DNA of 64,000 bases, from NCBI RefSeq assembly GCF_015667795.1, contig NZ_JADPEL010000002.1:47212-111211 (forward strand). Reading direction: 5' to 3'. The stretch is from Clostridium sp. D53t1_180928_C8. GTDB lineage: Bacteria; Bacillota; Clostridia; Clostridiales; Clostridiaceae. A program made the translations under genes and the position numbers. Shown piece by piece: positions 35,736-45,943 of the stretch. Position 1 is the first letter of the stretch. Each line of letters opens with the position of its first letter. The notes under the pieces are model-generated. The model was not told the origin of the DNA. It did no database searches and was given only the letters and a program-made list of their open reading frames with translations.

Positions 35736-36956
35736 CTATTCTACAACTATTTTATTATAGTTTTTCTTTCCTCTTTTTATTAAAGCTGCTCCATCTTGTA
35801 TATCTTCTTCAGTGAATAATCTAGCTACTTCAGTAACCTTTTCACCATTAATAGAAAGACCACCTTGTTGGATCAATCTTCTACCTTCAGCTTTTGAAGG
35901 AACTATTTTAGTTTCAGCTATAACATCAAGAACAGTCTTTCCAAAGCTTTCAGAAGTAATTGTAACTGTAGGTACATTACTCATATCAACTCCACCAGCA
36001 AATAATGCTTCTGCAGCTGATTTAGCTTTGTTTGCTTCCTCTTCACCATGAACTAACTTAGTTATTTCATAAGCAAGAACTGTTTTTGCCTTATTTATTT
36101 CAGCGCCTTCTAAAGCACTAAGTCTTCTTACTTCATCCATAGGTAAGAATGTTAATAATGCTAAACATTTTTCAACATCAGCATCATCTACGTTTCTCCA
36201 ATATTGATAGAAATCAAATGGTGATGTTTTTTCTGGATCTAACCATAATGCTCCACCAACTGTTTTACCCATCTTTTGCCCTTGGCTATTAGTTAATAAT
36301 GTACAAGTCATTGCCATAGCTTGACCTTGTGCTTTTCTTCTAACTAACTCAACACCAGCAATCATATTTGACCATTGGTCATCTCCACCTAATTCCATTT
36401 TACAATTATATTTTTGATTTAATACATAGAAATCGTATCCTTGCATTAACATATAGTTAAATTCTAAGAATGATAATCCCTTTTCTAATCTTTGTTTAAA
36501 GCATTCAGCACTTAACATTCTGTTTACTGAGAAGTGAACTCCTACTTCTCTTAAGAAATCAACATAATTTAAGTTTAGTAACCAATCTGCGTTATTTACT
36601 AATATAGCCTTATCATCTGAGAAATCTATAAATTTTTCCATTTGCTTCTTTATGCAAGAAACATTATGTTCAATTTGCTCTTTTGTAAGCATAGATCTCA
36701 TATCAGTCTTTCCTGATGGGTCTCCAACCATTGCAGTTCCGCCACCTAATAAAGCTATTGGTCTATGACCTGCTTTTTGCATATGTGCCATAAACATCAT
36801 TGCTATAAAGTGACCTACATGTAAGCTATCAGCTGTTGGGTCAAATCCTATATAAAAAGTTATTTTCTCCTTTTCTAGCAATTCTCTTGTTTCTTCTTCA
36901 TGAGTAAATTGCTTTATGTATCCACGATCTAATAACTCGTCTAAAACGTTAGCCAT
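35736..36956 (-). CDS. tyrS: Tyrosyl-tRNA synthetase
   Basis: 406 aa. Class I synthetase: [16 protein letters not shown] carries the HIGH motif (HVGH near residue 47), [12 protein letters not shown] is the tyrosine pocket, and KMGKT stands for KMSKS near residue 229. The C-terminal part (about 335-405, [22 protein letters not shown]) is an S4 RNA-binding domain. Attaches Tyr to tRNA-Tyr. AGGAGG precedes the ATG. The YfhO gene ends 63 nt upstream with no terminator or T-box between, so the two may be co-transcribed. Confidence 0.97.
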   Translation of the reverse strand: MANVLDELLDRGYIKQFTHEEETRELLEKEKITFYIGFDPTADSLHVGHFIAMMFMAHMQKAGHRPIALLGGGTAMVGDPSGKTDMRSMLTKEQIEHNVSCIKKQMEKFIDFSDDKAILVNNADWLLNLNYVDFLREVGVHFSVNRMLSAECFKQRLEKGLSFLEFNYMLMQGYDFYVLNQKYNCKMELGGDDQWSNMIAGVELVRRKAQGQAMAMTCTLLTNSQGQKMGKTVGGALWLDPEKTSPFDFYQYWRNVDDADVEKCLALLTFLPMDEVRRLSALEGAEINKAKTVLAYEITKLVHGEEEANKAKSAAEALFAGGVDMSNVPTVTITSESFGKTVLDVIAETKIVPSKAEGRRLIQQGGLSINGEKVTEVARLFTEEDIQDGAALIKRGKKNYNKIVVE

Positions 36957-37019
36957 ATCCTTACCTCCTATAAAAATTCATATCTTTAGTATATATTTAT
37001 TAATCTCTTTTATCAATAA

Positions 37020-39566
37020 CTACTTCTCTTTTTTTCTATTTATGAAATATACTACTATAAATATTAAAATACCTATTGAAGATATTATCGCCCCTATCTT
37101 AAAGCCACCTGTAACATATTTCATTTCTATATTATAATTTCCTTTAGCTAACTCTATACCTATAAATGTTTTATCAACTCTTGTATACTCTGTCTCCACT
37201 CCATTTACATATAATTTCCATCCATTACTATAAGGAACAGACATAAGTAATGTGCCACTTTCCTTTACATCAATATTCCCTATAACCCTGTTAGATTGTG
37301 CTTTTACTTCATTTAATGAATTTGATTTCACTTCTTCTAACTGTTTTGAATATCCATCTAAATCTACATTATATAAATCTAAAGTTCTTATTTCGTATTC
37401 TGTATCATTTAATAAATTAATTTTAATTTTTAAAGGCTGATTTTGAACACCTAAATCAAATAATCTATTTTGATCAGTAAATGCTCCTGATTTTATTCTA
37501 TAAGTATTTTCTGCTGAAGTTATTTCTATAGAATCAATTTTGTTATTTGCTTCATAATGTAAAAACACTTCATTATTAGCATACTTTAAATTATCTAAAG
37601 TAAATTCTACATATGGACTTTCAACTCCTGAAGTATTAATATTATTATTTAATACTTGCCCTAAGTTTGATGTAAAATTACTATACTCAACCTTACTATA
37701 AGGTATTTCTATCCTATAATTTTCAACTAATTCACTATCTTCTGGCACTATTATATTATTAATTAAACTCAACTCTTTTTCTATAAGACTTAAATTCTTA
37801 AAAGTTAATTCGTTAATATAATTTTTACTTACGTATCCCCCATTTAAGTAATTTGTATTTTCATAAAGACTATAGTTATCCATTTTCTTTATTAATTTAT
37901 ATCCATATGGAACTGGCCAATCATTTAATAATATAGAATACTTTACATTTAATATTTCATTAGAAAATAAGTTCCCAGTTAAATTTACCATTCCTATTGA
38001 ATTATCCTTTAATTTTAACTCCTCTAAGAATTCCATATAATACTTGTTATCTGTAGATGTAAAACTATTTAGTCCGGGATATCCATAAGTTAGAGCTAAA
38101 TTTCTTAATGGTTCTGATTTTTGCAACGAGAAATTCTCAAAAACTCTTTCTAGCTTATTATCTGATTTTGTATCATTGATTAAACTTTCAAATTCATCAT
38201 TATAAAACAATTCTTGTGATACTTCATCTGAAAGTGCTATAGGTAAATACTTATTTACTATCATTCCAGTACTTATAAATACTTCAATTGCAATTAATAC
38301 TAAAAGCCACTTACTCTTTTTATAATTCATAAAAATATAATAAATAATTAGCATAATTATATTAATTATAATTACAAATGGAGCTTGCTTTATCAATACA
38401 ATTCCACTTACTAAAGAAACAAGTATTAAATACCATAACTTTAATTTTATATTTCCTCTAATTACATTTTCTAATAAATATGCCACCATTAATAGATTAA
38501 AAGCAATAAATCCATACATATATCTAAACGGGAAGCAGATTGGTGGTGTAAAGCCATGGAAACCTAAATATACAAACATATTTCCAATGCTTAATAACTC
38601 TAAAGCTAAAACTAAAAGTGATAATACTCTAAATTTCACATTTATTTTTTTATTTGGTATTAACAATAAAGGTAACAATAATACGCATATATTTCCTGAA
38701 TATATCAATGCTTCTGTATTATAACCAACATAAAAGTTATGACTTGTATTAAAAAATGCATTTTTTAAGGATTCAAATACTAATCCAAAACTAAATGTAA
38801 ATGGATTTGGAAGTCCACTTGAAGCTGCCCTAGAACTTTCTTTTATTGCTACTACAGAAGGTATTAAAACAAAGGCTGCTATTAGCACCCCAATTAAATA
38901 ATATCCTGTTATCTTAACAAAGTAGAAAAATGCATCTTTAAAGATAAATTTTTCACTTTTAATTATGTATCTAATTATTATATACATATAAGTAAATATA
39001 GTTAATGAGAAGAATAAATAATAATTAGTTATAGCTGCTAATGTTATGCATATAACAAATAGAGAGAATTTATTTTTCTCCATTATTCTTTCAATACCGA
39101 TAAATATTAATGGTAATAAATATAACGCATCTAACCACATTGGATTATCAGCATAATGTATAAAATAAGCATTACATGCCCATAATAGTCCAATTATAAT
39201 ACTATTAATTTTACTCAAATCATATTTTCTTAATAACTTAAACATAAACACAGCTGCAAGCTGCTGCTTTATTATAAATGCTATTACAAACAAATATGGA
39301 ACTGAATCCGTTGGAAATAAAATTACTAGGATAAGCATTACAGGACTTAATACATAATATGTCATTGTCCCAAAAAAGTTACTTCCTATTCCTTGATTCC
39401 AACTCCAAAATAACGATTTAAAATTCTTTAACGATTCAGAAAATCCTGAATAAAAATGAGTATATTGATTTATACCATCAAATATTAACATAAAATTATT
39501 TCCTAAAAGATAATCTTTTAATGTAAATACTTGAATCAACGCTAAAATTAATATTAATATATACAT
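37020..39566 (-). CDS. YfhO-family polytopic membrane protein
   Basis: 848 aa. About twelve membrane helices in the first 430 residues with a DGINQYTHFYSGF segment near residue 30, then a long extracellular domain (about 435-815) and a final C-terminal helix before RKKEK. This is the YfhO layout. Members are GT-C-fold proteins involved in glycosylating lipoteichoic acid or other surface polymers in Firmicutes. The acidic DG motif after the first helix fits a lipid-sugar active site. AGGAG precedes the ATG by 7 nt. tyrS follows in the same direction. Confidence 0.85.
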   Translation of the reverse strand: MYILILILALIQVFTLKDYLLGNNFMLIFDGINQYTHFYSGFSESLKNFKSLFWSWNQGIGSNFFGTMTYYVLSPVMLILVILFPTDSVPYLFVIAFIIKQQLAAVFMFKLLRKYDLSKINSIIIGLLWACNAYFIHYADNPMWLDALYLLPLIFIGIERIMEKNKFSLFVICITLAAITNYYLFFSLTIFTYMYIIIRYIIKSEKFIFKDAFFYFVKITGYYLIGVLIAAFVLIPSVVAIKESSRAASSGLPNPFTFSFGLVFESLKNAFFNTSHNFYVGYNTEALIYSGNICVLLLPLLLIPNKKINVKFRVLSLLVLALELLSIGNMFVYLGFHGFTPPICFPFRYMYGFIAFNLLMVAYLLENVIRGNIKLKLWYLILVSLVSGIVLIKQAPFVIIINIIMLIIYYIFMNYKKSKWLLVLIAIEVFISTGMIVNKYLPIALSDEVSQELFYNDEFESLINDTKSDNKLERVFENFSLQKSEPLRNLALTYGYPGLNSFTSTDNKYYMEFLEELKLKDNSIGMVNLTGNLFSNEILNVKYSILLNDWPVPYGYKLIKKMDNYSLYENTNYLNGGYVSKNYINELTFKNLSLIEKELSLINNIIVPEDSELVENYRIEIPYSKVEYSNFTSNLGQVLNNNINTSGVESPYVEFTLDNLKYANNEVFLHYEANNKIDSIEITSAENTYRIKSGAFTDQNRLFDLGVQNQPLKIKINLLNDTEYEIRTLDLYNVDLDGYSKQLEEVKSNSLNEVKAQSNRVIGNIDVKESGTLLMSVPYSNGWKLYVNGVETEYTRVDKTFIGIELAKGNYNIEMKYVTGGFKIGAIISSIGILIFIVVYFINRKKEK

Positions 39567-39686
39567 ATTTTTCTCCTTTTCATATTATTTACACATCTTT
39601 ATATAGTACCATACTTATATATAAAAAAAAATCATACTCTCCAAATCACTTTTATTTTTACTCTTTCTTAAGATTTAGACCTTAAT

Positions 39687-39720
39687 AAAAAAAAAGCTAC
39701 CAATAAGGGTAGCTTTTTTT
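39687..39720. terminator. Strong bidirectional terminator
   Basis: A 13-bp stem (39689-39701 and 39708-39720) ending in seven A/T on either side. It terminates the P-loop gene. Confidence 0.95.
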
Positions 39721-39749
39721 AATTTATTTAAATTTAATTATTTTCAATC

Positions 39750-40163
39750 CTATGCTACGTATTCTCTAATACATGCTGGTACTTCTTCAGTAGTATCAAC
39801 ATTAACATTAATGTATACATTAATACCAAATCTATCTGTTAATCCAGCTATCTTTCTAAATAATTCTGTTGAGTCTTTCATAGTACACTTAACAATATTT
39901 GATAATCCATCAATATAGATATTTTCAATATCATAATTAGATGAAATTATACCGCATAACATGCCATAAAAACTTTGACAATCATCAACCCTATACTCAT
40001 TAGTATCAACAAATCTAATTCCTCTAGCTAATTGTAACATTGGTCTTGAATCGTCATCAATATAAACAGCATCGCCCTTAGCACTTATTTGTTGGTGGTT
40101 GGCTAATTCTATTAACCTTTTTGTTTTTCCAGAGCCTCTTCTTGCACAAAAAACTTGAATCAT
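39750..40163 (-). CDS. Small P-loop NTPase-like protein
   Basis: 137 aa. Walker A as CARRGSGKTKRLIELAN near residue 12 and a hydrophobic strand IENIYIDGLSNI that could be Walker B near residue 85. No other domain. It is unusually short for a P-loop enzyme. Some clostridial homologues are annotated only as hypothetical. ATG at 40163 follows AAGGAG; a GTG three codons upstream overlaps it. Single gene with a strong terminator. Function unknown. Confidence 0.7.
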   Translation of the reverse strand: MIQVFCARRGSGKTKRLIELANHQQISAKGDAVYIDDDSRPMLQLARGIRFVDTNEYRVDDCQSFYGMLCGIISSNYDIENIYIDGLSNIVKCTMKDSTELFRKIAGLTDRFGINVYINVNVDTTEEVPACIREYVA

Positions 40164-40203
40164 TGGAACCACTCCTTCTTTTTTAATTATTTTTATAGTT
40201 AAT

Positions 40204-40228
40204 CACCTTAATATTTTTATTTAAGGTG
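40204..40228 (-). other. Small inverted repeat before the P-loop gene
   Basis: CACCTTAA (40204-40211) pairs with TTAAGGTG (40221-40228). It could be an operator or a weak terminator for the AlbA_2 gene. No T-run follows. Confidence 0.35.
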
Positions 40229-40339
40229 TAAGTTAAACCTTTTAATTATAATTAAAAATTCTAGTAACATACTTTTTAGTAACTAAAACTAAACTGTACT
40301 CACTTTTCTTTAAAGTTATTATTAGCTATATAAATTTTA

Positions 40340-41485
40340 TTATTCAAGGTTTATTGGTAAAATAACCTTAAAACAATTATCTAGTGTTGAATTTATTAGC
40401 CTTACCTTTCTTTTACCTTTGAATGCTTCCTTTATTCTTACTAATCCATTTCCATCATTAATAAATCTCTTTCCTTCATCTAAAGATATTAGCTTATCAT
40501 AAATCCACATATTTCTCTTATTATAGCCCATATCTCCTAAAATATTGCCTTTAGATACCAGTTGTCCTGGACTTATAATTATTACTGAATTTTTAGTTAA
40601 TACTATTTCTATTATCTTATCTATAATTGAATATTCCCTATACATTACTGAATTTTTTACTGCTTCCATAATAGCAAAAACCGGATAATCTCTTGGTAAT
40701 AACGTATACATTTTTTCTTCTGTTTTATCTATCATATCTAATAAAGTTCCATTTATCATAAATGCTCTTGGATAATTATCATTAATCTTATTTATTATTC
40801 TTATTGCATTATTTGGAATACATATATTATTACTATCACAAAATACTAATAATCCTCCAAAAGTACATCTAACCTTCCTGCTTCGTTTATCCAAATAAGT
40901 TATCCCAGCACTTTCTAATAAAAACTTCTGATTTTCTCTAGTAATAGTTATTCCTTTACTTTTAAAATACTGATCTATTAGATTTCTATTTAAAAATTCA
41001 GCACTACTATTTACTATTTGGCAGGTTTCAACTGTTAACAATTGATTTTCTTCAAATGCCGCTACTAGCTCTGATTTTCTCATAGTATCTGTAATAGAAC
41101 CTCTTCTTATATGAAATGCACCAGTTTCTTTTATTTGATAAGGCTTTTGGCCACCATCAAATATTGTTATTATTCCAATATCAACTCCATCTAAATTTAC
41201 AATTTCTACTTTTATTGGAATTGGAGGTTCACACCTTGAGCTAACAACTTGTTGGATTTTCTCTTCATCTAAAGCTTTTGCCTTATTAATTCCAACTAGT
41301 CTTTTTGTTCTGTCCTCAACACCTATTATTAGATACCCTCTTCCCCCTTTAGAATTAGCTATGGCACATACATCCTTTGCAAGTTCCTTCTTTCCTGATT
41401 CAGAGGAAATGTCTATTTTTAGTTTAAAATCTAATTTAGTACCTTCTCTCTGTTGTATTAAAGATAGTAGCTTTTTCTTATTCAT
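40340..41485 (-). CDS. Schlafen/AlbA_2-domain ATP-binding protein
   Basis: 381 aa. N-terminal AlbA_2 (Schlafen core) domain: EGTKLDFKLKI, DVCAIANSKGGRGYLIIGVED (about 33-60) and HIRRGSITDTM. A middle region resembles a winged helix and a C-terminal part is HATPase_c_4-like (EAVKNSVMYREYS near 270, NGLVRIKEAF near 345). Bacterial members are transcription-regulator-like proteins of varied or unknown role. Divergent from the gerK operon terminator. No recognised effector or partner nearby. Confidence 0.8.
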   Translation of the reverse strand: MNKKKLLSLIQQREGTKLDFKLKIDISSESGKKELAKDVCAIANSKGGRGYLIIGVEDRTKRLVGINKAKALDEEKIQQVVSSRCEPPIPIKVEIVNLDGVDIGIITIFDGGQKPYQIKETGAFHIRRGSITDTMRKSELVAAFEENQLLTVETCQIVNSSAEFLNRNLIDQYFKSKGITITRENQKFLLESAGITYLDKRSRKVRCTFGGLLVFCDSNNICIPNNAIRIINKINDNYPRAFMINGTLLDMIDKTEEKMYTLLPRDYPVFAIMEAVKNSVMYREYSIIDKIIEIVLTKNSVIIISPGQLVSKGNILGDMGYNKRNMWIYDKLISLDEGKRFINDGNGLVRIKEAFKGKRKVRLINSTLDNCFKVILPINLE

Positions 41486-41600
41486 AATATTTTACCTTAA
41501 ACTCTCTCTAAGATATAATATTCAACTTAAACCAAAACTGCTAATTTTAGTATTAATTTTTAACAAAAATTTTATAGTAATATATTATATTTATTATAAT

Positions 41601-41652
41601 AAAAAAAAGAACAAAGAAAATAACTTTATTGTTATCTTTTCCTTTGTTCTTT
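41601..41652 (-). terminator. Terminator of the gerKA-gerKC operon
   Basis: A long stem with an internal bulge (arms from 41607 and to 41652), followed by eight to nine T on the minus strand. Confidence 0.85.
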
Positions 41653-41751
41653 AACAATGGCTAAGTTTAATTTGTATCCTTAATTTAAGGATACTCCTAT
41701 ATTTAATTTTTATCAATATTTTCCACTAATTTTAATAAATATTTTTCAATA

Positions 41752-42873
41752 TTAAAGACTATCCTTTACAACTCCAGTTCCTTTTATATTTATCTTAGTA
41801 TTTACCTCTAATTCAGTAACACTTAAAGGATTCTCTATATTCTCATGTGGATAATACATTTCTGCCAATCTTTCAACATCAAAAATATCCAATCCCTCTT
41901 CCTTATATTTATTAAATAAGTATCCAACATATCCATTAATATATGCTTCTTCATTAACCTCAATATAATCTAGTGAACTACTATCAACAATTAATTTACC
42001 TTGTATTTCACTTACAGATACATCAACATTAACATTCTTTATTAACTTATACTTACCATCTTTAAGCTCTAGCTTATCTTCAACACTACTATCTAATATT
42101 TGAAGAGTAACAAAATTTTGCTTATCTTGTGGGTTAGCAACCTCTAATGTACCACTCTTTGCATTGCCCATCATAATATTGTACATTAAACTATTTACTA
42201 CATCTATTTTTTCCACTAAAATATTATCTTTAAATATAGATGAACCTTGTATTTCTATCTTCTTATCTATAGCATTATCCTTTAATGATATAGATGTTAA
42301 TAATGCAGTATTACTTCCCATTAAAATATTACTTAAATAATAATTTATATTTGATTTTACAGCTTTAGGATTATATTTCTCTTTACCAACTAAATCATTT
42401 AAAAATAATCCTAAATACTCTTCATCAGTAGAAACAGTTTTTAATAACTCATCTACATCCCCATAATATACAAAAGCACTTGGTTTCATTGAAAACTCAC
42501 TATTATTATTAATCAAATCTAGAAATTTCTTAATACCCTTTCTAGAAGCCTTTTCTGTAAATATATATGCTCTTGTTTGAGTATAATCTAATTTAAAGCT
42601 TGATACTCTATTTATATCATTTAATGCCTCTAATGCAGTTTTACCTTGACCCTTATAAATTATTCTTCTTCCTTTATCAGAACTGTCATTTGTGCTTCTA
42701 TACGGCTTAATACAATCTAAATAAACTATCGCTTCCCCTAAGTCATCTATATCAAAAATAATACTTGTAGGAAATGTAACTTTATTAATATCATGATAAT
42801 CGAAACATCCTGTTAAAAGTAATGGGATGAATAATAACACTAATAATAGTGAATATCTTCTTTTATTTTTCAT
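41752..42873 (-). CDS. gerKC: Spore germination receptor lipoprotein GerKC
   Basis: 373 aa. Ger(x)C-family C subunit of a germinant receptor. Lipoprotein signal with lipobox LLTGC (Cys near residue 22), then the three-domain GerC body (DYHDINKVTFPTS, ALEALNDINRVSSFKLDYTQ, the C-terminal INIKGTGVVKD). Anchored to the outer face of the spore inner membrane. ATG at 42873 follows AAGGAG. It overlaps gerKA by 11 nt. Confidence 0.92.
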   Translation of the reverse strand: MKNKRRYSLLLVLLFIPLLLTGCFDYHDINKVTFPTSIIFDIDDLGEAIVYLDCIKPYRSTNDSSDKGRRIIYKGQGKTALEALNDINRVSSFKLDYTQTRAYIFTEKASRKGIKKFLDLINNNSEFSMKPSAFVYYGDVDELLKTVSTDEEYLGLFLNDLVGKEKYNPKAVKSNINYYLSNILMGSNTALLTSISLKDNAIDKKIEIQGSSIFKDNILVEKIDVVNSLMYNIMMGNAKSGTLEVANPQDKQNFVTLQILDSSVEDKLELKDGKYKLIKNVNVDVSVSEIQGKLIVDSSSLDYIEVNEEAYINGYVGYLFNKYKEEGLDIFDVERLAEMYYPHENIENPLSVTELEVNTKINIKGTGVVKDSL

Positions 42874-44284
42874 CACTCTCCTTACCTCCTGTTCCTATTA
42901 TCTTTCTAGAAATCCTATCTAATTTACCTCTAAAGAATACATCTTTAAATCTATATTCACTTAAACTACCTAGTGGGAATAAGAAAGGATACCCCACAGA
43001 TTCTAATTCTGATATTTGAATAACATAAATTAATGAAGCACATAGAAATCCTGGTATCCCAAGTAATGATGATGATAACATTATTACTATTGACCAAAAT
43101 GAAACAGCACCATATACCTTAGGTATTAGGAAATAACTTAATGTACTTATAGCAACTACTATTATTGTTATTCTTGATGATATTCCTGCTCCAACTGCTG
43201 CATCCCCTAAGATAAGAGCTGAAACTATACTCATTGCTCCACCTATTGGATGCGGAAGCCTTAAACCAGCCTCTTTTATAAGTTGAAAAGCTAACATCAT
43301 AATCAATACTTCTATAACAGTAGGCAAAGGCACTCCAGCTCTAGATACCGCAAGCCTAAAAACAAAAAGACTCGGTATCATAGAAAAATGGTATGTAATA
43401 ATCGCAACATAAAGTCCTGGTAAAAAAGATGCAATTAAAAATGCAAACCATCGTAATACTCTATTGAAATTTGTATAATGCCTATTTATATAATAATCAT
43501 CTGGCATTTGAAAATTTTCTAAGAAGAAATATGGCACTGTAACTACAAATGGTGTACCATCTACTAATATACCTATACGTCCTTCAAATATTTTGGCTGC
43601 AACTTCATCTGGTTTTTCAGTATATCCTACTGTATCAAAAAATGAATGTTGATGCTTTAAATTTACTTCTATATAATTAGAATCTAAAACAAATCTCAAA
43701 TCTAAATTTTTAATTGTATCTTTCACCTTACTTACAAGCTCTTCTGGTGCAATTCCCTTTATATATGCAATTGCAACTGCAGTTTGTGACTGTTCCCCAA
43801 CTATAACTGTTTCAAACTTTAAATCTGGATTCTTAACACGTCTACGGATTAATGCAACATTATCTACTATAAGCTCATTAAATCCTTCTCTAGGACCCTT
43901 TAATACTGCTTCTGTTTCTGGAATTCCAATACCTCTTCTTGGGAAATTTTTAACCTCACAAAAGATTATTTCATTAAAATCTTTTAAAATTAAAATTACG
44001 TCTCCAGATAAAACATGCATAAGTGCATCATCTAAATCTGTAGCCATTCCTGTTGCACTTATATCAAGCACCTTTTCTAATAAATCATTTGGATTTTTTA
44101 TACTTGTATTTTTTAATTCTCCAAACCCTCTTAATGGTAATATTAAGTATTCCATCATCCATTGACTATTACATAAATCATCTATGAATACTAAAGTACC
44201 ATCTCCTATTATTGTCTTAACATCCCTATATTTAACGTCAAAACACCCATCAAATCTTTCTTTTACATAATTTAAATTATCCAT
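42863..44284 (-). CDS. gerKA: Spore germination receptor A subunit GerKA
   Basis: 473 aa. GerA-family: soluble N-terminal domain (about 1-260, including FNEIIFCEVKNFPRRGIGIPE and RVKNPDLKFE) followed by about five membrane helices (about 270-445) with RLAVSRAGVPLPTVIEVLIM and LPHPIGGAMSIVSALILGDAAV, a strongly conserved stretch. ATG at 44284 with AGGTG upstream; three-codon longer alternatives start inside it. Upstream sequence contains TGAATA and AATAATA, weakly like a forespore (sigma-G) promoter. First gene of gerKA-gerKC. Confidence 0.95.
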   Translation of the reverse strand: MDNLNYVKERFDGCFDVKYRDVKTIIGDGTLVFIDDLCNSQWMMEYLILPLRGFGELKNTSIKNPNDLLEKVLDISATGMATDLDDALMHVLSGDVILILKDFNEIIFCEVKNFPRRGIGIPETEAVLKGPREGFNELIVDNVALIRRRVKNPDLKFETVIVGEQSQTAVAIAYIKGIAPEELVSKVKDTIKNLDLRFVLDSNYIEVNLKHQHSFFDTVGYTEKPDEVAAKIFEGRIGILVDGTPFVVTVPYFFLENFQMPDDYYINRHYTNFNRVLRWFAFLIASFLPGLYVAIITYHFSMIPSLFVFRLAVSRAGVPLPTVIEVLIMMLAFQLIKEAGLRLPHPIGGAMSIVSALILGDAAVGAGISSRITIIVVAISTLSYFLIPKVYGAVSFWSIVIMLSSSLLGIPGFLCASLIYVIQISELESVGYPFLFPLGSLSEYRFKDVFFRGKLDRISRKIIGTGGKESDEK

Positions 44285-44409
44285 TTGCATCACCTAAGCA
44301 TATTATTCCTCTCACCATGTTTAATATTCATTTTTTTGCGAATAATAAAATAGAATTATCTTATCACATAGCAATAATTAAGTTTATATTTAGAGTTGGA
44401 GGAGAAAAA

Positions 44410-45480
44410 ATGAATAAATTATCAGCAAAACACTTTATACTTTTTGTATTTGGTGTTACATATATATCTTTTAAAACCTATCCTTCTTTATTCATTGCAG
44501 AAGGGGGAAGAGATACATGGCTATACACATTAATCATATATTTAATTTTCTTTGCATTTGCCATGTATTTAATTTATATTATGGATTCTAGAAAAATTTA
44601 TAATATAAACGAAGTTTTTACTCAAGGGTTGTCTAAAACTTTAGGAAATGTATTTTTATTTTTATTTGCTTTTGGATTGTTTTTAGCTTCACTTGAATCT
44701 GCAGCTGTAGAAACTAACATAGTTAAATCTTGTTTTTTCCTTGGAACTCCTAGTTGGTATATAATTGCATTTTTCCTTTTACCATCAGTATTTCTAATTG
44801 GAAAAAGTATACGTTCATTCTTAATTTTTATAATTACTATTATATCTTCATTAGGCGTTAATACTGTTATCTTAGCTATACTTACTGAAAAATATAAAGA
44901 TATAAAATATATTATGCCTGTTTTTGCAGGAGATATAGGTAGTGAATTTTTATCAACATTCCTATTAGTTTTAGGTTCACTATCTGCTTTTGTTATTTCT
45001 TTACCATATCTAAGATATTTAAATAATGGCAAAGATTTAAAAAAACATAACTTTATAGCCTTAAGCATATTAGGCATTGTATGTATTTATGTACTAATTG
45101 GAATATTATCAACCTTTGGTCCAATTAGGGCTGCTAATCTCTTTTACCCTGAATTTACTCAAAGTCAAAGAGTTCAACTTGGCAGTTTTATAGAATTTGC
45201 TGATTTCTTTTTCTTATATCAAACAGTTATGGGCTTTTTCTTAAAATATATAATTTCAGCTTATGGAGTTTATGTAATATATAAAAAATATATAAAAAAC
45301 AATAAATATTTTATTACAGTTTATACTCTAGCAATTTTTATATTTGGGACATTTTTATCAGGAAATAATTATATTTTATTTTATATTCTTAAGTACTATC
45401 AATATATTAATTTAATATTATTTGTGGCTGTTCCGCTTATTGCATTTACAGCCTTCAGCTTAAGATGTAAGAAAAAATAA
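44410..45480 (+). CDS. gerKB: Spore germination receptor B subunit GerKB
   Basis: 356 aa. Endospore amino-acid permease-like (APC fold) protein with about ten membrane helices, beginning NKLSAKHFILFVFGVTYISF. Family members hold the germinant-binding pocket. ATG at 44410 is 7 nt after GGAGGAG. It is transcribed divergently from gerKA-gerKC across a 125-bp intergenic region. This is the arrangement of the C. perfringens gerK locus, where gerKB is also monocistronic and opposed. Confidence 0.92.
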   Translation: MNKLSAKHFILFVFGVTYISFKTYPSLFIAEGGRDTWLYTLIIYLIFFAFAMYLIYIMDSRKIYNINEVFTQGLSKTLGNVFLFLFAFGLFLASLESAAVETNIVKSCFFLGTPSWYIIAFFLLPSVFLIGKSIRSFLIFIITIISSLGVNTVILAILTEKYKDIKYIMPVFAGDIGSEFLSTFLLVLGSLSAFVISLPYLRYLNNGKDLKKHNFIALSILGIVCIYVLIGILSTFGPIRAANLFYPEFTQSQRVQLGSFIEFADFFFLYQTVMGFFLKYIISAYGVYVIYKKYIKNNKYFITVYTLAIFIFGTFLSGNNYILFYILKYYQYINLILFVAVPLIAFTAFSLRCKKK

Positions 45481-45515
45481 TTTTATTTTTCTATATTCTT
45501 ACCAAAGTATGTTTG

Positions 45516-45543
45516 TTGCATTTTTTCCAAATTATGCTATAAT
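45516..45543 (+). promoter_or_regulatory. Promoter of the 54-aa zinc-ribbon gene
   Basis: TTGCAT (45516-45521), 16-nt spacer ending TGC, TATAAT (45538-45543). About 115 nt of leader follow before the ATG. Confidence 0.78.
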
Positions 45544-45664
45544 AATAGTGTAATAAAAATCATTAGGAAATTCTATGATAATATCATTAAAGTACCCCTT
45601 TTCCTTAGGTGTATAGTTAGTAGTTATCAAGATTCACCCTATGGATTTTAAGGAGGTATATAAA

Positions 45665-45829
45665 ATGGAAGATAAGAAAATTATCTGCAAAGACTGCGGA
45701 AAGGAATTCATTTTTACTGTAGGAGAACAAGAATTCTACAAAGAAAAAGGATTTGAAAATGATCCTGTTAGATGCCCAGATTGCAGAAGAGCTAGAAAAG
45801 CTCAAAAGATGAATAGAGACAGAAGATAA
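45665..45829 (+). CDS. Small zinc-ribbon protein (54 aa)
   Basis: 54 aa: CKDC and CPDC form the zinc ribbon around the segment TVGEQEFYKEKGF, and the C-terminus is basic (RRARKAQKMNRDRR). Paralogue of the 50-aa protein at 19345-19497, with identical GEQEFYKEKGF core. ATG at 45665 follows AAGGAGG; an in-frame ATG at 45641 has no binding site. Own promoter with a long leader and a perfect terminator. Function unknown. Confidence 0.9.
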   Translation: MEDKKIICKDCGKEFIFTVGEQEFYKEKGFENDPVRCPDCRRARKAQKMNRDRR

Positions 45830-45844
45830 TTAATTGAATTTTTT

Positions 45845-45869
45845 GGAGTTGCTTAAGCAACTCCTTTTT
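45845..45869 (+). terminator. Terminator of the zinc-ribbon gene
   Basis: A perfect 20-bp palindrome (45845-45864) and a TTTTTG tail. Confidence 0.92.
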
Positions 45870-45912
45870 GTTGCTTAAACTTAATACTTTTCATGCAAAT
45901 TCCTAAGTTTGG

Positions 45913-45941
45913 TTGACATAAAATTTTGGTAATTTTATAAT
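45913..45941 (+). promoter_or_regulatory. Consensus sigma-A promoter of trpS
   Basis: TTGACA (45913-45918), 17-nt spacer, TATAAT (45936-45941), a perfect match. A TAACTATA/TATAGTTA inverted repeat (45944-45951 and 45969-45976) overlaps the expected start site. Confidence 0.88.
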
Positions 45942-45943
45942 AT

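Noticed and set aside
39750-41485. P-loop and Schlafen/AlbA_2 genes as a phage-defence pair
   Set aside because: Genes are separated by about 175 bp with an inverted repeat between, no toxin or nuclease domain is seen, and AlbA_2 proteins are common solitary regulators.
44622-45077. 151-aa minus-strand frame inside gerKB
   Set aside because: Antisense shadow of a well-supported membrane protein; no binding site.
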